From NCBI RefSeq assembly GCF_003129485.1, contig NZ_QFFG01000002.1, positions 682,001 through 746,000 of the forward strand: 64,000 nucleotides of DNA, given 5' to 3'. A model generated the notes under the pieces. That model had not been told where the DNA came from. It did no database searches and was given only the letters and a program-made list of their open reading frames with translations. Positions 8,217 through 18,359 of the stretch are shown here, one piece after another. The translations under genes and the position numbers were made by a program. Each line of letters opens with the position of its first letter. Position 1 is the stretch's first letter. This stretch comes from Polaribacter aquimarinus. Its GTDB lineage: Bacteria; Bacteroidota; Bacteroidia; Flavobacteriales; Flavobacteriaceae.

Positions 8217-9647
8217 ATGCAACCCACAAAAAAAATAGGATTATTCTTAGGTCCACTTTTATTTTTTATCATTCAGTTTTTACCATTTACTTTAGTTTCA
8301 GAAACTGGAGATGCAGTGATTGCTGTTGCAAGTTGGATGGTTGTTTGGTGGATTACAGAAACTGTACACATCGCAGTCACAGCTTTATTACCACTCATAT
8401 TATTTCCGTTGTTAAAAGTTATGCCTATTGCAGATGTTGGTGCTAATTATGGAAGTCCAATCATTTTTTTATTCTTTGGCGGTTTTGTGTTGGCTTTGGC
8501 TTTAGAGAAAGTAAATCTGCATAAAAGAATTGCTTTAAATATTGTAAAATTTACAGGTACAACTCCAGAAAAAGTAGTGTTGGGTTTTATGTTAGCAACC
8601 GCTTTTATGAGTATGTGGATTAGTAATACAGCAAGTACAGTTGTAATGTTACCGATTGCAATATCAGTAATTAAACTCTTAATAGATGACAAAGACGGAT
8701 TTACAAAACGCGATAAAAACTTTGCATTAAGTATCATGTTAGGTATTGCTTTTGCAGCAAATGCAGGTGGAATAGCAACCGTTATTGGAACACCACCAAA
8801 TTCGGTTTTAATAGGACTTTTAGAAAATCAATATAACATTCAAATATCCTTTTTAACGTGGATGAGTTTTGGTTTGCCATTTTCAATTTTGATGATTGCA
8901 ACAGTTTATTTTGTCCTCGTAAAATGGATGTTTCCCTGCAAAGGAATTCTGTTTACATCATCAGCCAATTTAATTCACGAAGAAGTTGAGAAATTGGGTA
9001 AAATCTCTAAATCTGAAAAACGAGTGTTAACAGTTTTTGCAATCACCGTTTTTTTATGGATTACAAGAACATTAATCAATAGTGTTTTTCCTGAATTGAA
9101 ATTATCGGACACCATTATCAGTTTAATTGGGGCAGTTTCTTTATTTGCAATTCCGATGAGCTTTAAAAAAGGAAACTTTATTTTAGAATGGAATGATACT
9201 AGCAAATTAGCTTGGGGAATTTTATTATTATTTGGAGGAGGTCTAGCTCTAGCCAAAGGAATGGCCTCCTCAGGTTTAGTCGCGTTAATTACAGATACAA
9301 TTGCAGCAGGAAATTTCCCTGTTTTGCTCACGGTTTCTTTATTAATTGTATTGATGTTGTTTATGACAGAATTGATGAGCAATGTGGCTTTGGTGGCAGT
9401 TTTAGCTCCAGTTGTGGCAGGAATAGCAATTGGGTTAAACATCCCAATTTTGAACTTATTAATTCCTGTTACAATGGCAAGTAGTTGTGCATTTATGCTG
9501 CCAATGGCAACTCCACCCAATGCGATTGTTTTTGCCAGTGGTTATGTAAAAGTGAATCAAATGGTAAGAGCAGGAGTTATATTAAACTTAATCGCAGTTG
9601 GTTTATTGATTTTGTATTATCATTTTGTGATTCCGTTGTTTTTTTAA
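8217..9647 (+). CDS. DASS/SLC13-family anion:sodium symporter
   Basis: Polytopic inner-membrane carrier of 476 residues with about 11-12 helices. Two SNT-type motifs mark the repeated sodium/substrate sites: [14 protein letters not shown] near residue 137 and [15 protein letters not shown] near residue 390. The PPNSVLIG and [12 protein letters not shown] segments are also typical. Substrates in this family are di- and tricarboxylates, sulfate or phosphate; the sequence does not decide among them. Its stop overlaps the convergent yifB stop by 4 bases. Confidence 0.9.
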   Translation: MQPTKKIGLFLGPLLFFIIQFLPFTLVSETGDAVIAVASWMVVWWITETVHIAVTALLPLILFPLLKVMPIADVGANYGSPIIFLFFGGFVLALALEKVNLHKRIALNIVKFTGTTPEKVVLGFMLATAFMSMWISNTASTVVMLPIAISVIKLLIDDKDGFTKRDKNFALSIMLGIAFAANAGGIATVIGTPPNSVLIGLLENQYNIQISFLTWMSFGLPFSILMIATVYFVLVKWMFPCKGILFTSSANLIHEEVEKLGKISKSEKRVLTVFAITVFLWITRTLINSVFPELKLSDTIISLIGAVSLFAIPMSFKKGNFILEWNDTSKLAWGILLLFGGGLALAKGMASSGLVALITDTIAAGNFPVLLTVSLLIVLMLFMTELMSNVALVAVLAPVVAGIAIGLNIPILNLLIPVTMASSCAFMLPMATPPNAIVFASGYVKVNQMVRAGVILNLIAVGLLILYYHFVIPLFF

Positions 9648-11179
9648 CCCAACCATCCCTCTCTGTCCAAACTTCTATATTGTATGGCTTCTGCAATATG
9701 ATCAGGAGAAATGTTTTCTGTATTTGCTAAATCTGCAATAGTTCTTGAGACTTTTAAAATACGGTCATAAGCTCTGGCAGAAAGGTTTAATTTTTCCATT
9801 GCCGTTTTTAAAAGTGTTAGACTTTCTGGAGATAATTTACAAAATTCACGAATCTGTTTTACACTCATTTGTGCATTATAATGCACGTTTTCAAAGTTTT
9901 TAAAACGCTCAGATTGAATTTCTCTTGCAGCAGAAACTCGCTTTCTAATTTCTACAGAAGATTCTCCTTTTCGTTCTTCAGATAATTTTTCAAACGGAAC
10001 AGGAGTTACTTCTATATGAATGTCTATTCTATCTAATAAAGGTCCTGATATTTTACTCAAATAACGTTGCATTTCTTGTGGAGAAGAGGTCATTGGCGAG
10101 TTTGGATCATTAAAAAAACCTGACGGAGAAGGGTTCATGCTTGCCACCAACATAAAACTGCTTGGATAGGTTACTGTAAATTTTGCTCTAGAAATAGTTA
10201 CTTCTCTGTCTTCTAAAGGTTGACGCATTACTTCTAAAACTTCTCTTTTAAATTCTGGTAATTCGTCTAAAAACAAAACCCCATTATGAGATAAAGAAAT
10301 TTCTCCAGGTCTTGGATATTGTCCACCTCCAACAAGAGCAACATTTGAAATCGTGTGATGTGGACTTCTAAAAGGTCTTGCATACAATAATCCCTCATTT
10401 TTAGTTTTACCAACCACAGAATGAATTTTAGTAGTCTCTAATGCTTCGTGCAAAGTCATTGGTGGAAGTATAGAAGGTAATCGTTTTGCCAACATTGTTT
10501 TTCCAGACCCAGGAGGTCCAATCAGAATAATATTGTGCCCACCAGCAGCAGCAATTTCCATACAACGTTTTATAGATTCTTGTCCTTTTACATCAGAAAA
10601 ATCAAACTCAGGAAAATCGATGTTTTTATAAAATTCTGCTCTGGTATCAACAATCGTAGGTTCAATTTTTACATCACCATTAAAATGATTGATGACCTCC
10701 ATAATGTTGTTCACTCCTAAAACTTCTAAATTGTCTACAATGGCAGCTTCTTTAGCATTTTCTTTTGGTAAAATAAAATGTTTAAATCCTTCTTCTCTAG
10801 CTTTTATGGCAATTGGTAAAGCACCTTTTATTGGTTGTAAACTTCCGTCTAAAGAAAGTTCTCCCATAATAATATAATCACTGATGTTTTCGGATTTAAT
10901 TTGGTTAGAAGCTGCTAAAATTCCTGTGGCTAAAGTTAAATCATAAGAAGCGCCTTCTTTTCTAATATCAGCCGGAGCCATATTAATAATAATTTTCTTT
11001 CCAGGAAGTTTATAATTGTTATTGTTTAGTGCTGCTGAGATTCTGTAAGAGCTTTCGCTAACCGCTTTATCGGGTAAACCTACTAGGTGATAGCCAATTC
11101 CTTTATCAATATTTACTTCAACAGTAATTGTAGTGGCTTCAATACCAAAAACGGCAGAACCATAGACTTTAACAAGCAT
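9644..11179 (-). CDS. YifB/ComM family Mg-chelatase-like AAA+ ATPase
   Basis: A 511-residue AAA+ protein of the ComM/YifB family. In naturally competent species ComM is a branch-migration helicase acting on recombination intermediates. The order is an N-terminal Lon-protease-like fold ([20 protein letters not shown]), the Walker A loop [15 protein letters not shown] near residue 220, the Walker B region LFLDELPEF, and a C-terminal Mg-chelatase domain with [20 protein letters not shown] place the start at 11179 (MLVKVYGSA). The frame is open 48 bases further upstream, but that part overlaps the ppc terminator. Confidence 0.92.
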   Translation of the reverse strand: MLVKVYGSAVFGIEATTITVEVNIDKGIGYHLVGLPDKAVSESSYRISAALNNNNYKLPGKKIIINMAPADIRKEGASYDLTLATGILAASNQIKSENISDYIIMGELSLDGSLQPIKGALPIAIKAREEGFKHFILPKENAKEAAIVDNLEVLGVNNIMEVINHFNGDVKIEPTIVDTRAEFYKNIDFPEFDFSDVKGQESIKRCMEIAAAGGHNIILIGPPGSGKTMLAKRLPSILPPMTLHEALETTKIHSVVGKTKNEGLLYARPFRSPHHTISNVALVGGGQYPRPGEISLSHNGVLFLDELPEFKREVLEVMRQPLEDREVTISRAKFTVTYPSSFMLVASMNPSPSGFFNDPNSPMTSSPQEMQRYLSKISGPLLDRIDIHIEVTPVPFEKLSEERKGESSVEIRKRVSAAREIQSERFKNFENVHYNAQMSVKQIREFCKLSPESLTLLKTAMEKLNLSARAYDRILKVSRTIADLANTENISPDHIAEAIQYRSLDREGWLG

Positions 11180-11218
11180 TCTTTTTTCTTTAAAAGTAAA
11201 AAAAAATAAGGCATAAAA

Positions 11219-11247
11219 AAAATGCAATCAAAAAATGATTGCATTTT
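11219..11247 (-). terminator. Terminator after ppc
   Basis: A perfect 12-bp stem AAAATGCAATCA/TGATTGCATTTT with an A5 loop, flanked by an A-run that reads as U on the minus transcript, 22 bases after the ppc stop. Confidence 0.75.
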
Positions 11248-11268
11248 ATAAATTTATTCCAAAAACTG

Positions 11269-13848
11269 TTACGCAGAGTTTCTACTTGCATTAATATTAC
11301 CAAATAAAGAACGCATAACCATTTTTTCGTAAACTTCTAACTCTTCTGAGTTAGCATCGGATTTTTGAAGCTCCTGAATTTTCTTTAGCGCATATTGCTG
11401 AATGGTTAAAAGTGGCAATACAATTTGCTCTCTAATCTCAATTGATGCTTTTCCTACAGGGAAGTTCTCCATTAACTCAGTATGACCAGTTAATTTTAAA
11501 AGTAATCTTTTAGTAGTTTTATATTCTTCATAGATTAATTTCCAGAATTCTCCAAACTCTTCATCTTCTGCCATATAAGAAGTTAAACCAAAGAAAGATT
11601 TTGTTAAGCTCATAACGCTATTCTCTAATAAAGTTCTCAGGAAATCTGAAGAATTGTAAAAATCTACTACTTCATCAAATCTATCAGTTTCTTCATATTT
11701 TTTTAAAGCAGTACCAACACCAAAGAAACCTGGAACATTTTGTTTTAACTGACTCCAACTTCCAACAAAAGGTATGGCTCTTAGTTGAGAGAAATCTAAA
11801 GTATCTGAGTTAGAACGTTTACTTGGTCTACTTCCAATATTGGTTTTTGCGTAGTATTTTAAAGTACTCATTCTCTCTAAATACGGTAAAAACATAGGAT
11901 GTTTTTTAAAGTCTACATAGGCTTGGTAACTGGTATTAGCCATATCATCCATTAACTTTCTATGTTCTTTATTTAGCTGATCTTTATTAAAAATATCATT
12001 TTTAATTCCAGAACTCAACAATTGTTCTAAGTTGTATTGAGATGATTGTATAGTACCAAAATTAGAACTAATGGTTTGTCCTTGTATGGTTAACTGAATT
12101 TCTTTATCCTCTATTGTTGGTCCTAAAGAAGCGTAAAACTGGTGTGTTTTTCCTCCTCCACGTGCTGGTGGACCTCCACGACCGTCGAAGAATATTACTT
12201 CAATATCAAATTCTCTAGAAACTTTTGTTAAAGCCTCTTTTGCTTTAAAAATACCCCAATTGGCCATTAAATAACCACCATCTTTAGTTCCATCAGAAAA
12301 ACCACACATAATAGTTTGTTTGTTTTTTCTTTTTGATAAATGATGTCTATACACTTTATTAGAGTACAAAGTACGCATTACTTCTTCTGCATTTTGCAAA
12401 TCTTCTACAGTTTCGAAAAGTGGAATTACATCTACTGGTAATTCACTTTCGAAACCACAAAGGTTTAACATTGCAAATGTTTCCATTACATTTAATGCAG
12501 TTTGGTTATTACTAATAATGTAACGATTTGCACCACGCTCTCCATTTCTTTGTTGAATGGTTTTAAGGGCATAAATAGATTCAATAGTTTTAACAGAAAC
12601 CTCATCTGTTAAAATACCTGGATCTACACTTCCTTTAACTGAAGAAAGAATTTTTATTTGTTCTTCTTCAGAAAGACTTAAGTAGTTTTTTGGAAAAGTA
12701 TTATCTCCTGTTTCTTGTAAATCTTTTACGATTTGAACAAATGCTTTATGATGCACTCTACTATCTTGTCTGATGTCTAAAGTTGCAAAATGGAATCCAA
12801 AAATTCTTACTTTATTGATAAAATCATTTAATTCTTCTACAAATAAAGATTGATGATCATTTACAATGATTTCTCTTGCTGCATATAATTCTTCTAAAAG
12901 AATTTTTTGAGAAAAATTAACTTTAGTATAACTTCTTACTACGTGTTTGTATAATCTTTTTTCTACACGTGCTAAAATATCTTGAACTCCATCAAAAGTA
13001 AAACGTCTTTTTAAACGTCTAACATCTCTGTAATAACTTCTTAATACAGTTTGACGCAGTCTTTCTGCAACATCTAGAGTAATTTGTGTTGTTACAAAAG
13101 GGTTTCCATCTCTATCACCACCAGGCCAAAAACCAAGATCAATAATTTCGTTATCTATTGGTTTTCCATCATAAATATGATGTTGTATATAATTATAGAT
13201 TTTTGGAACAGAATGATAAAATACGTGTTCTAAATACCAAACTAAACTTACAGCTTCATCAAAAGGAGTTGGTTTAGCTTTTTTGTAAAAAGGAGTTTTC
13301 CCTAATTGCGCCAACAATTTTTTAATCAATAATAAATCGTCTTTTTGTATTGCTTTGTCCAAGTCTGTAATAATCCCTAAAACAGAACCAGGATAAAATT
13401 GTGTTGGATGTGCAGTTAATACTATGCGTACTTTAAAATCTTCTAAATAAGCTTTAAGTTGATCTTTTTTATTGCTTAAAGTTGCAGATTCTTTAGAACT
13501 TCTTAAAGTACCAAAACCATCCATATTATTAACAATAGGGAAAGCTGCATCTTCAATAGCATCAAACAAAACCACTTGACGCTCTATAAATTGAATAAAA
13601 CGAAATAGTAAATCTGTTTTTTCTTTTTCTGATGGATTTTCTTGATATTTTTTAAAGAAATGTTCTATTATTTCTGTAGGGTTTTTCTCTAATTGAAAAC
13701 CTTTATCGCATACTTTGTGCAATAGTGGAAGTAAAACTCCAGTATCATCTATAGTATCAAATGGAAGTGTAGTAAAAATACTATTGTATATCTGATACTT
13801 AGAAAGTACATTTTCATTAAATCTCTGTAACTTGGGTAAACTGCTCAT
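11269..13848 (-). CDS. ppc: Phosphoenolpyruvate carboxylase
   Basis: Anaplerotic enzyme that carboxylates PEP with bicarbonate to oxaloacetate. The protein has 859 residues, close to the usual size. The catalytic signatures are LTAHPTQFYPG near residue 144 (catalytic His), FWPGGDRDGNPFVT near residue 240, and the glycine-rich FDGRGGPPARGGG loop near residue 555. The extreme C-terminus reads NASRNSA instead of the QNTG end of proteobacterial enzymes. It stands alone between the tilS gene and yifB, with its own terminator. Confidence 0.96.
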   Translation of the reverse strand: MSSLPKLQRFNENVLSKYQIYNSIFTTLPFDTIDDTGVLLPLLHKVCDKGFQLEKNPTEIIEHFFKKYQENPSEKEKTDLLFRFIQFIERQVVLFDAIEDAAFPIVNNMDGFGTLRSSKESATLSNKKDQLKAYLEDFKVRIVLTAHPTQFYPGSVLGIITDLDKAIQKDDLLLIKKLLAQLGKTPFYKKAKPTPFDEAVSLVWYLEHVFYHSVPKIYNYIQHHIYDGKPIDNEIIDLGFWPGGDRDGNPFVTTQITLDVAERLRQTVLRSYYRDVRRLKRRFTFDGVQDILARVEKRLYKHVVRSYTKVNFSQKILLEELYAAREIIVNDHQSLFVEELNDFINKVRIFGFHFATLDIRQDSRVHHKAFVQIVKDLQETGDNTFPKNYLSLSEEEQIKILSSVKGSVDPGILTDEVSVKTIESIYALKTIQQRNGERGANRYIISNNQTALNVMETFAMLNLCGFESELPVDVIPLFETVEDLQNAEEVMRTLYSNKVYRHHLSKRKNKQTIMCGFSDGTKDGGYLMANWGIFKAKEALTKVSREFDIEVIFFDGRGGPPARGGGKTHQFYASLGPTIEDKEIQLTIQGQTISSNFGTIQSSQYNLEQLLSSGIKNDIFNKDQLNKEHRKLMDDMANTSYQAYVDFKKHPMFLPYLERMSTLKYYAKTNIGSRPSKRSNSDTLDFSQLRAIPFVGSWSQLKQNVPGFFGVGTALKKYEETDRFDEVVDFYNSSDFLRTLLENSVMSLTKSFFGLTSYMAEDEEFGEFWKLIYEEYKTTKRLLLKLTGHTELMENFPVGKASIEIREQIVLPLLTIQQYALKKIQELQKSDANSEELEVYEKMVMRSLFGNINASRNSA

Positions 13849-14031
13849 AATTGATTGATTTTACGGAATAAAATTACAAAAAAGGCTAATGATAGAAGCT
13901 ACCTTTTTATCAATAATTACTTAAATAATTACGAAAACGATATAAATTTATCCTTTTTTTAATGAAATGTTTATTTTCTAATCTACTTTGTTGGTTTTGT
14001 TTTAGTTTAAACTCAAAACAAGGAGCCTAAA

Positions 14032-15357
14032 TTAAGGTATAAAAGAGATTTTTAATATTTTTGTTGTATCTTTTTTAGCAAGGTATCTATTGTCTTGCCT
14101 TAAACCAACAATCCATAAAATATTATTGTGTTTATCACAAAGTAACCAAGTGTTTTCTTTTTGAAAAAGAGATAGTTTTTCATCTTTAAAATACTTACTT
14201 AGTTTCTTTTTTCCTTTCATATTCGATGGATAAAAAACATCTCCTTCTACCCATTTTCTGAGCTTCAATGGAAAAGAAATGGCTTCTCTATTTACATAAA
14301 TTGTTGCCTTATTTTTTAAAGAACAATCTTTAACTATTTTAAATGTTATATGAATTGGATATTTAATTTCTAGTTGATTCTCAATGATTTCAACTTCTTT
14401 TAAATTGGTATTATCAGTTTTTTTAGAGAGTATTAAAAAATCTCGATCTTTAAGTAAAATATGAGTTTTAGAGAAAACTTGTTTACCAGACTGTGCAGAA
14501 AGTAAATTGTAAACATCATTCCACTCTGTAAAGTTATATTCTTTTAAAAATCGGTATAAGTAAGCTTTTGGATTAGAAAGTTGATTGATTTTTTTAATAT
14601 TAAATTTCACCAAATCTTGTCCGCAAGAGAAATCTTTCTGAATTATGTTTTTAGAAACCTCTGAGATTCTATCTTCAAGAATTTGCTGACTTTCTTCCAA
14701 ATGAGCTGTCGTTTTTGCAAAAGATTCTAGTAAACTAGGGTTAATTTCTTTTAAAACTGGTACAACTTTATGTCTAATTTTATTCCTAATATATTTGATT
14801 GAAGCATTACTTTTATCTTCTCTCCAATAAATATTATTTTTTTTAGCAAAAGAAATAATTTCATCACGAGAAAATGTTAATAACGGACGAACAATATTAC
14901 CATTTACATCTGGAATTCCTGTTAAACCCTCTAAACCAGTGCCACGACTTAAATTGATTAAAAAAGTCTCTAAATTATCATCAGCATGATGCGCAGTTAA
15001 AACATAATTAAATTGATGTTTTTCAGCGATTTCTTTAAACCAAGAATAACGTAAATTTCTTGCAGCAATTTGAGTAGATTGTTTGTTTTTAGCAGCAAAT
15101 TTTTCAGTTTCAAATCGAGTTGTAAATGTTTTAATATTTAATAGTTTTCCTATTTTTTTAACAAATTCTTCATCTAAATTACTTTCTGTATCTCTTAGTT
15201 TAAAGTTGCAGTGCGCTAAAGCAATAGTAAAATTTAATTTTGATAAAAGATGAGTTAACACTACAGAATCAACTCCTCCAGAAATAGCAATCAATAGTTT
15301 TTTACCCTTTAAAAAAGGAAATTTATTATCGATGTGATGTAAGAATTTTTGCTGCAT
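14032..15357 (-). CDS. tilS: tRNA(Ile)-lysidine synthetase
   Basis: Modifies C34 of the CAU-anticodon tRNA-Ile to lysidine so that it reads AUA. The PP-loop SGGVDS is at residues 26-31, LTAHHADDNLETFL follows near residue 120, and the RNKIRHKVVPVL segment near residue 192 is typical of TilS. At 441 residues it includes the C-terminal TilS_C domain (KGKKKLSKYFKDEKL). It is the last gene of a minus-strand run that starts with a hypothetical exported protein and pabB, and lies 22 bases after the 78-residue protein. Confidence 0.95.
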   Translation of the reverse strand: MQQKFLHHIDNKFPFLKGKKLLIAISGGVDSVVLTHLLSKLNFTIALAHCNFKLRDTESNLDEEFVKKIGKLLNIKTFTTRFETEKFAAKNKQSTQIAARNLRYSWFKEIAEKHQFNYVLTAHHADDNLETFLINLSRGTGLEGLTGIPDVNGNIVRPLLTFSRDEIISFAKKNNIYWREDKSNASIKYIRNKIRHKVVPVLKEINPSLLESFAKTTAHLEESQQILEDRISEVSKNIIQKDFSCGQDLVKFNIKKINQLSNPKAYLYRFLKEYNFTEWNDVYNLLSAQSGKQVFSKTHILLKDRDFLILSKKTDNTNLKEVEIIENQLEIKYPIHITFKIVKDCSLKNKATIYVNREAISFPLKLRKWVEGDVFYPSNMKGKKKLSKYFKDEKLSLFQKENTWLLCDKHNNILWIVGLRQDNRYLAKKDTTKILKISFIP

Positions 15358-15379
15358 TTACAGTCCAAAAATACCATTT

Positions 15380-15616
15380 TTATTTTTGAGATTTTAGCCA
15401 TATTCGAATCTCTTTTCTAAGAGAAACTTCTGGTTTTGGTAACGGAATTGTTTTTCCAAATTGTTTACTTCTGTTAAACTTAGTAAATGTAGTTTTTAAT
15501 TGTTTCCATTCCTCTGGATAAAGTTTTAAAAAACCATTGAATATATTTTGTTCGGCTGGTTTTTCATTTAAACTTTCTACTATTTTTTGGAACTTTTGGT
15601 TTTTGTTAAAAATCAT
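15380..15616 (-). CDS. Conserved hypothetical protein, 78 aa
   Basis: Small, basic soluble protein between the pabB region and tilS. I do not recognise a named domain. No signal peptide or membrane helix is visible. The middle (FLKLYPEEWKQLKTTFTKF) looks helical and the C-terminus (PLPKPEVSLRKEIRIWL) is basic. Its ATG overlaps the end of the small upstream ORF (15606-15710) by 11 bases, which suggests translational coupling within one operon. Confidence 0.65.
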   Translation of the reverse strand: MIFNKNQKFQKIVESLNEKPAEQNIFNGFLKLYPEEWKQLKTTFTKFNRSKQFGKTIPLPKPEVSLRKEIRIWLKSQK

Positions 15617-15710
15617 CGAAATCTATATGGTTATAATCTTTAGTTTCATAATCATTCTTGTACTTTTTAGAATTATCTGATTTTGTAAAAAGGTATAAAG
15701 ATAGACTCAT
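15606..15710 (-). CDS. Putative small membrane peptide, 34 aa
   Basis: ATG at 15710, TAA at 15608-15606. The product starts MSLSLYLFTKSDN and ends in an acidic, Tyr/Asp-rich tail (DYNHIDFDDF). The frame stays open ten more bases upstream with hydrophobic codons (VYISFI), so a non-ATG start could add part of a membrane helix. It fills the gap between pabB and the 78-residue gene and overlaps the latter's ATG by 11 bases. No family is known to me; reality rests on position and composition only. Confidence 0.4.
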   Translation of the reverse strand: MSLSLYLFTKSDNSKKYKNDYETKDYNHIDFDDF

Positions 15711-15739
15711 TATAAAGCTTATATATACAATTTAGAATT

Positions 15740-17044
15740 CTATTTAGAATTTAGTAAAACATATTTCATTGCTTTGGCTTTCAGTAAGCATTCTTCATAT
15801 TCTTTTTCTGGGATAGATTTAGCAGTGATAGCACCTCCAACAGAATAAGAAATATATTTTTTAGATTGATTATAGAGAATACTTCGAATAATTACGTTAA
15901 AATCAAAATCATTATTAGGTGTAAAATATCCAATAGTTCCAGAATACAAACCACGTTTGGTTTCTTCTAAATTTTCGATGATTTTCATGGCAGAAACTTT
16001 AGGAGCACCAGTCATACTTCCCATCGGAAAAGTATCTTTAATTACATCAACTGGATGAGTTTCTGTTATATTAATTTCTGAAACTACAGTAGAAATCATT
16101 TGATGAACTTGTTTAAAAGAATATACTTTACAAAGTTCTTCTACTTTTACACTTCCTTTTTTGGCAGATTTAGATAAATCGTTTCTAACCAAATCTACAA
16201 TCATTACATTTTCTGCACGTTCTTTTTCATCACGCCCCAAATCATTAGCAATTTGTTTATCATCTATTTCACTTACTAATCTTTTTGCAGTTCCTTTAAT
16301 AGGTTGAGAAATTATTTTTGATCCTTCTTTTCGAATATATCTTTCAGGAGAAGCACACAAAGCAAATTGGTCATCATTTTTAAAAAAAGAAGCAAAAGGG
16401 GGTTCAGAAATTTGATTCAAATGCTTATAAACTTCTACAGGGTCTATGGTACTGTTCTCAGCATAAAATTCCTGACAAAAATTGGCTTCATATATGTCTC
16501 CTCTATGAATGTGATCTAATACTTTTGTAACCTTAGTATGATATTCATCTTTATGAATTCTTAGTTTTATTTTGATATCAGTTATAGATTCTTTGATTTT
16601 AAAATTTTTAGTTCTTTGGATTTCCTTAAAATCCTTTTCAATTTCATCATCAACCAAATGTAAATACTGGAACTCGATAGAATTATCTTTGATAAAAATT
16701 ATTTTTTTTGGTTGAAAAAAATATAAATCTGCAAAATTTAATTCATCTATATTCTCTGAAGAAAGTTGTTCAACATCATTTTTAACATCGTAGGTAATGT
16801 ATCCGAAAATATAATCCTTTACTAAAGATTGATATTCTTTTAATTTATCAAAAGCATTGTAAAAATCTGTTTTTATAGAAGTAAAATCATCGACAGCTAA
16901 AGCGCAATCAAAATTTGAATATTGCTGGTCATATTTGTTAGAATCTAGCCAAATTAGAGTTTGAAATTGCTGAGACCAAGACAAGAGATTGTTTTTAAAA
17001 TCATCGAGACCATCAATAGAAAAAGTTTTTACAGTTCTTTGCAT
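15740..17044 (-). CDS. pabB: Aminodeoxychorismate synthase component I
   Basis: Chorismate-utilising enzyme that adds an amino group to chorismate for p-aminobenzoate and folate synthesis. The protein is 434 residues from the ATG at 17044. The motif PIKGTAKR near residue 255 has Lys where anthranilate synthase (TrpE) has Ala, which favours PabB. DLVRNDLSK and the C-terminal GSMTGAPK and SVGGAITAKS segments complete the chorismate-binding domain. An ATG 9 bases upstream is less likely because MQRTVK begins the conserved N-terminus. It sits 20 bases after the exported-protein gene upstream. Confidence 0.9.
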   Translation of the reverse strand: MQRTVKTFSIDGLDDFKNNLLSWSQQFQTLIWLDSNKYDQQYSNFDCALAVDDFTSIKTDFYNAFDKLKEYQSLVKDYIFGYITYDVKNDVEQLSSENIDELNFADLYFFQPKKIIFIKDNSIEFQYLHLVDDEIEKDFKEIQRTKNFKIKESITDIKIKLRIHKDEYHTKVTKVLDHIHRGDIYEANFCQEFYAENSTIDPVEVYKHLNQISEPPFASFFKNDDQFALCASPERYIRKEGSKIISQPIKGTAKRLVSEIDDKQIANDLGRDEKERAENVMIVDLVRNDLSKSAKKGSVKVEELCKVYSFKQVHQMISTVVSEINITETHPVDVIKDTFPMGSMTGAPKVSAMKIIENLEETKRGLYSGTIGYFTPNNDFDFNVIIRSILYNQSKKYISYSVGGAITAKSIPEKEYEECLLKAKAMKYVLLNSK

Positions 17045-17064
17045 AAAGCACAAAAATACAAAGG

Positions 17065-18282
17065 TTAATTTTTAAATATAGGAATTTTAAGACTGATTCC
17101 TGTCTGTACGTCTGGAGCATTATTTACGGCTAAATCTTCTTTTAAATAGAGTGATAATTTAAAGTTCTCTCTTCCATAAGTGTACACCCAAGTCCAAGCA
17201 GATTGCTGAAAATACAATTGCTGAAAACCGTTTTGCCATCCTGCATTAATTTCTTGCCATTTACCAACAAATTGAACAAAACTATATTCTTGCTTTTTGT
17301 TAAAACGAGTTTGATAGTTGTAGTTTACCGCAATCGAGTTGTAATTTCCTTTTTTGGTGTATTTGGTAAATTCAAACATGGCTTCTAAACTACCCAAAAA
17401 ATTATTATTACCTAGAATTACTGATTTTTTAAATTTTATTGCATTTTTTCTTAATACACTCGCTCCGAATGCAGTCCTAATTTCATTTGTGTTTTTAAGG
17501 CTCCATTTTTTTATAATGTTTGATGATAAACCTAAATCTATTGAAGGATTATGTTTCGAAGTATTTACCCCTAAATGCGAACCAAAATTTAACTGAATTT
17601 TTTTACTTTTTAGAGCTTTAAAATCTGGATAATAAAAATAATTAAATTCTATTCCGGCTAGTAAAAATTGCCCGTCAGTTAATTCTAATTTACGCCCATT
17701 TCTGTCTTGATAACTAATGTTTACTTGATTTAATCCATAATATCTTCTACCAAAAGGATCTTCTCCTCCTGCAATATTAGAGTGAAACCATTCTATAGAT
17801 TCATCACTTGAAAAAAAAGAAAAAGGATATTTACCTTTAGTAACTAAATAGGAACGAAATGTAATTCCTAATTCATGATTTTTAGCAATTTTTGTATTAA
17901 AATCAATTCTAAATTCTTTAAAAACAGCGTCTATGATAATATTTTCATATTCAGCAGGAGTGGTTTGTTGATCTTTCCAAAAGTGCCTATTAAACCATAC
18001 TTGACCACTCATAAGTTGTCGGGTAGTTTTATCTTTTGGAATGTACATTTCTACAAAAGGGTGAAACGTATTGCCGCTTGCATAAGAGAAGTTTAAAGCG
18101 GCATTTTTGGGTGGTTTAATTTTAAAATTTTGATTGATTCTTGCAGAAAATATTCCAAAGTGATGTGTTGGGAGTAGACTAGGTTTGTCTATCCCATTTT
18201 TTAAATTAAGAGAATCTTTTTTTTGTCCAGAAATGGAACTTGAAATCATAATAATGAAAAGAAGAAACATCTTTTTCTGCAT
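17065..18282 (-). CDS. Exported beta-rich protein, probably outer-membrane barrel
   Basis: About 405 residues with a signal peptide (MQKKMFLLFIIMISSSISGQ). The body has alternating aromatic and polar strands, such as FNYFYYPDF, NSIAVNYNYQT and FKLSLYLKED, and ends in a short strand with a hydrophobic/aromatic C-terminus (SLKIPIFKN). This pattern fits an outer-membrane beta-barrel of unknown function. I take the start at 18282; the frame is open to a TTG/ATG pair 15-18 bases upstream. It reads into pabB with a 20-base gap, although the functions look unrelated. Confidence 0.65.
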   Translation of the reverse strand: MQKKMFLLFIIMISSSISGQKKDSLNLKNGIDKPSLLPTHHFGIFSARINQNFKIKPPKNAALNFSYASGNTFHPFVEMYIPKDKTTRQLMSGQVWFNRHFWKDQQTTPAEYENIIIDAVFKEFRIDFNTKIAKNHELGITFRSYLVTKGKYPFSFFSSDESIEWFHSNIAGGEDPFGRRYYGLNQVNISYQDRNGRKLELTDGQFLLAGIEFNYFYYPDFKALKSKKIQLNFGSHLGVNTSKHNPSIDLGLSSNIIKKWSLKNTNEIRTAFGASVLRKNAIKFKKSVILGNNNFLGSLEAMFEFTKYTKKGNYNSIAVNYNYQTRFNKKQEYSFVQFVGKWQEINAGWQNGFQQLYFQQSAWTWVYTYGRENFKLSLYLKEDLAVNNAPDVQTGISLKIPIFKN

Positions 18283-18313
18283 TTTGTAAAAATACATCAA
18301 TGATTAAGAATAA

Positions 18314-18343
18314 AAAAAAGCAACCCTATTGGGTTGCTTTTTT
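18314..18343 (-). terminator. Terminator after lpdA
   Basis: A perfect 13-bp stem centred on GCAACCC/GGGTTGC with loop TATT and A/T runs on both sides. It lies 17 bases after the lpdA stop. Confidence 0.8.
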
Positions 18344-18359
18344 ATTTATTTTTTTAAAA

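Noticed and set aside
8975-9520. 181-codon frame antisense to the DASS transporter
   Set aside because: It is a shadow of the membrane-protein gene on the other strand, with low-complexity composition and no start signal.
11180-11227. 16-residue N-terminal extension of YifB/ComM
   Set aside because: It overlaps the ppc terminator hairpin, and the conserved N-terminus begins at MLVKVYG (11179).
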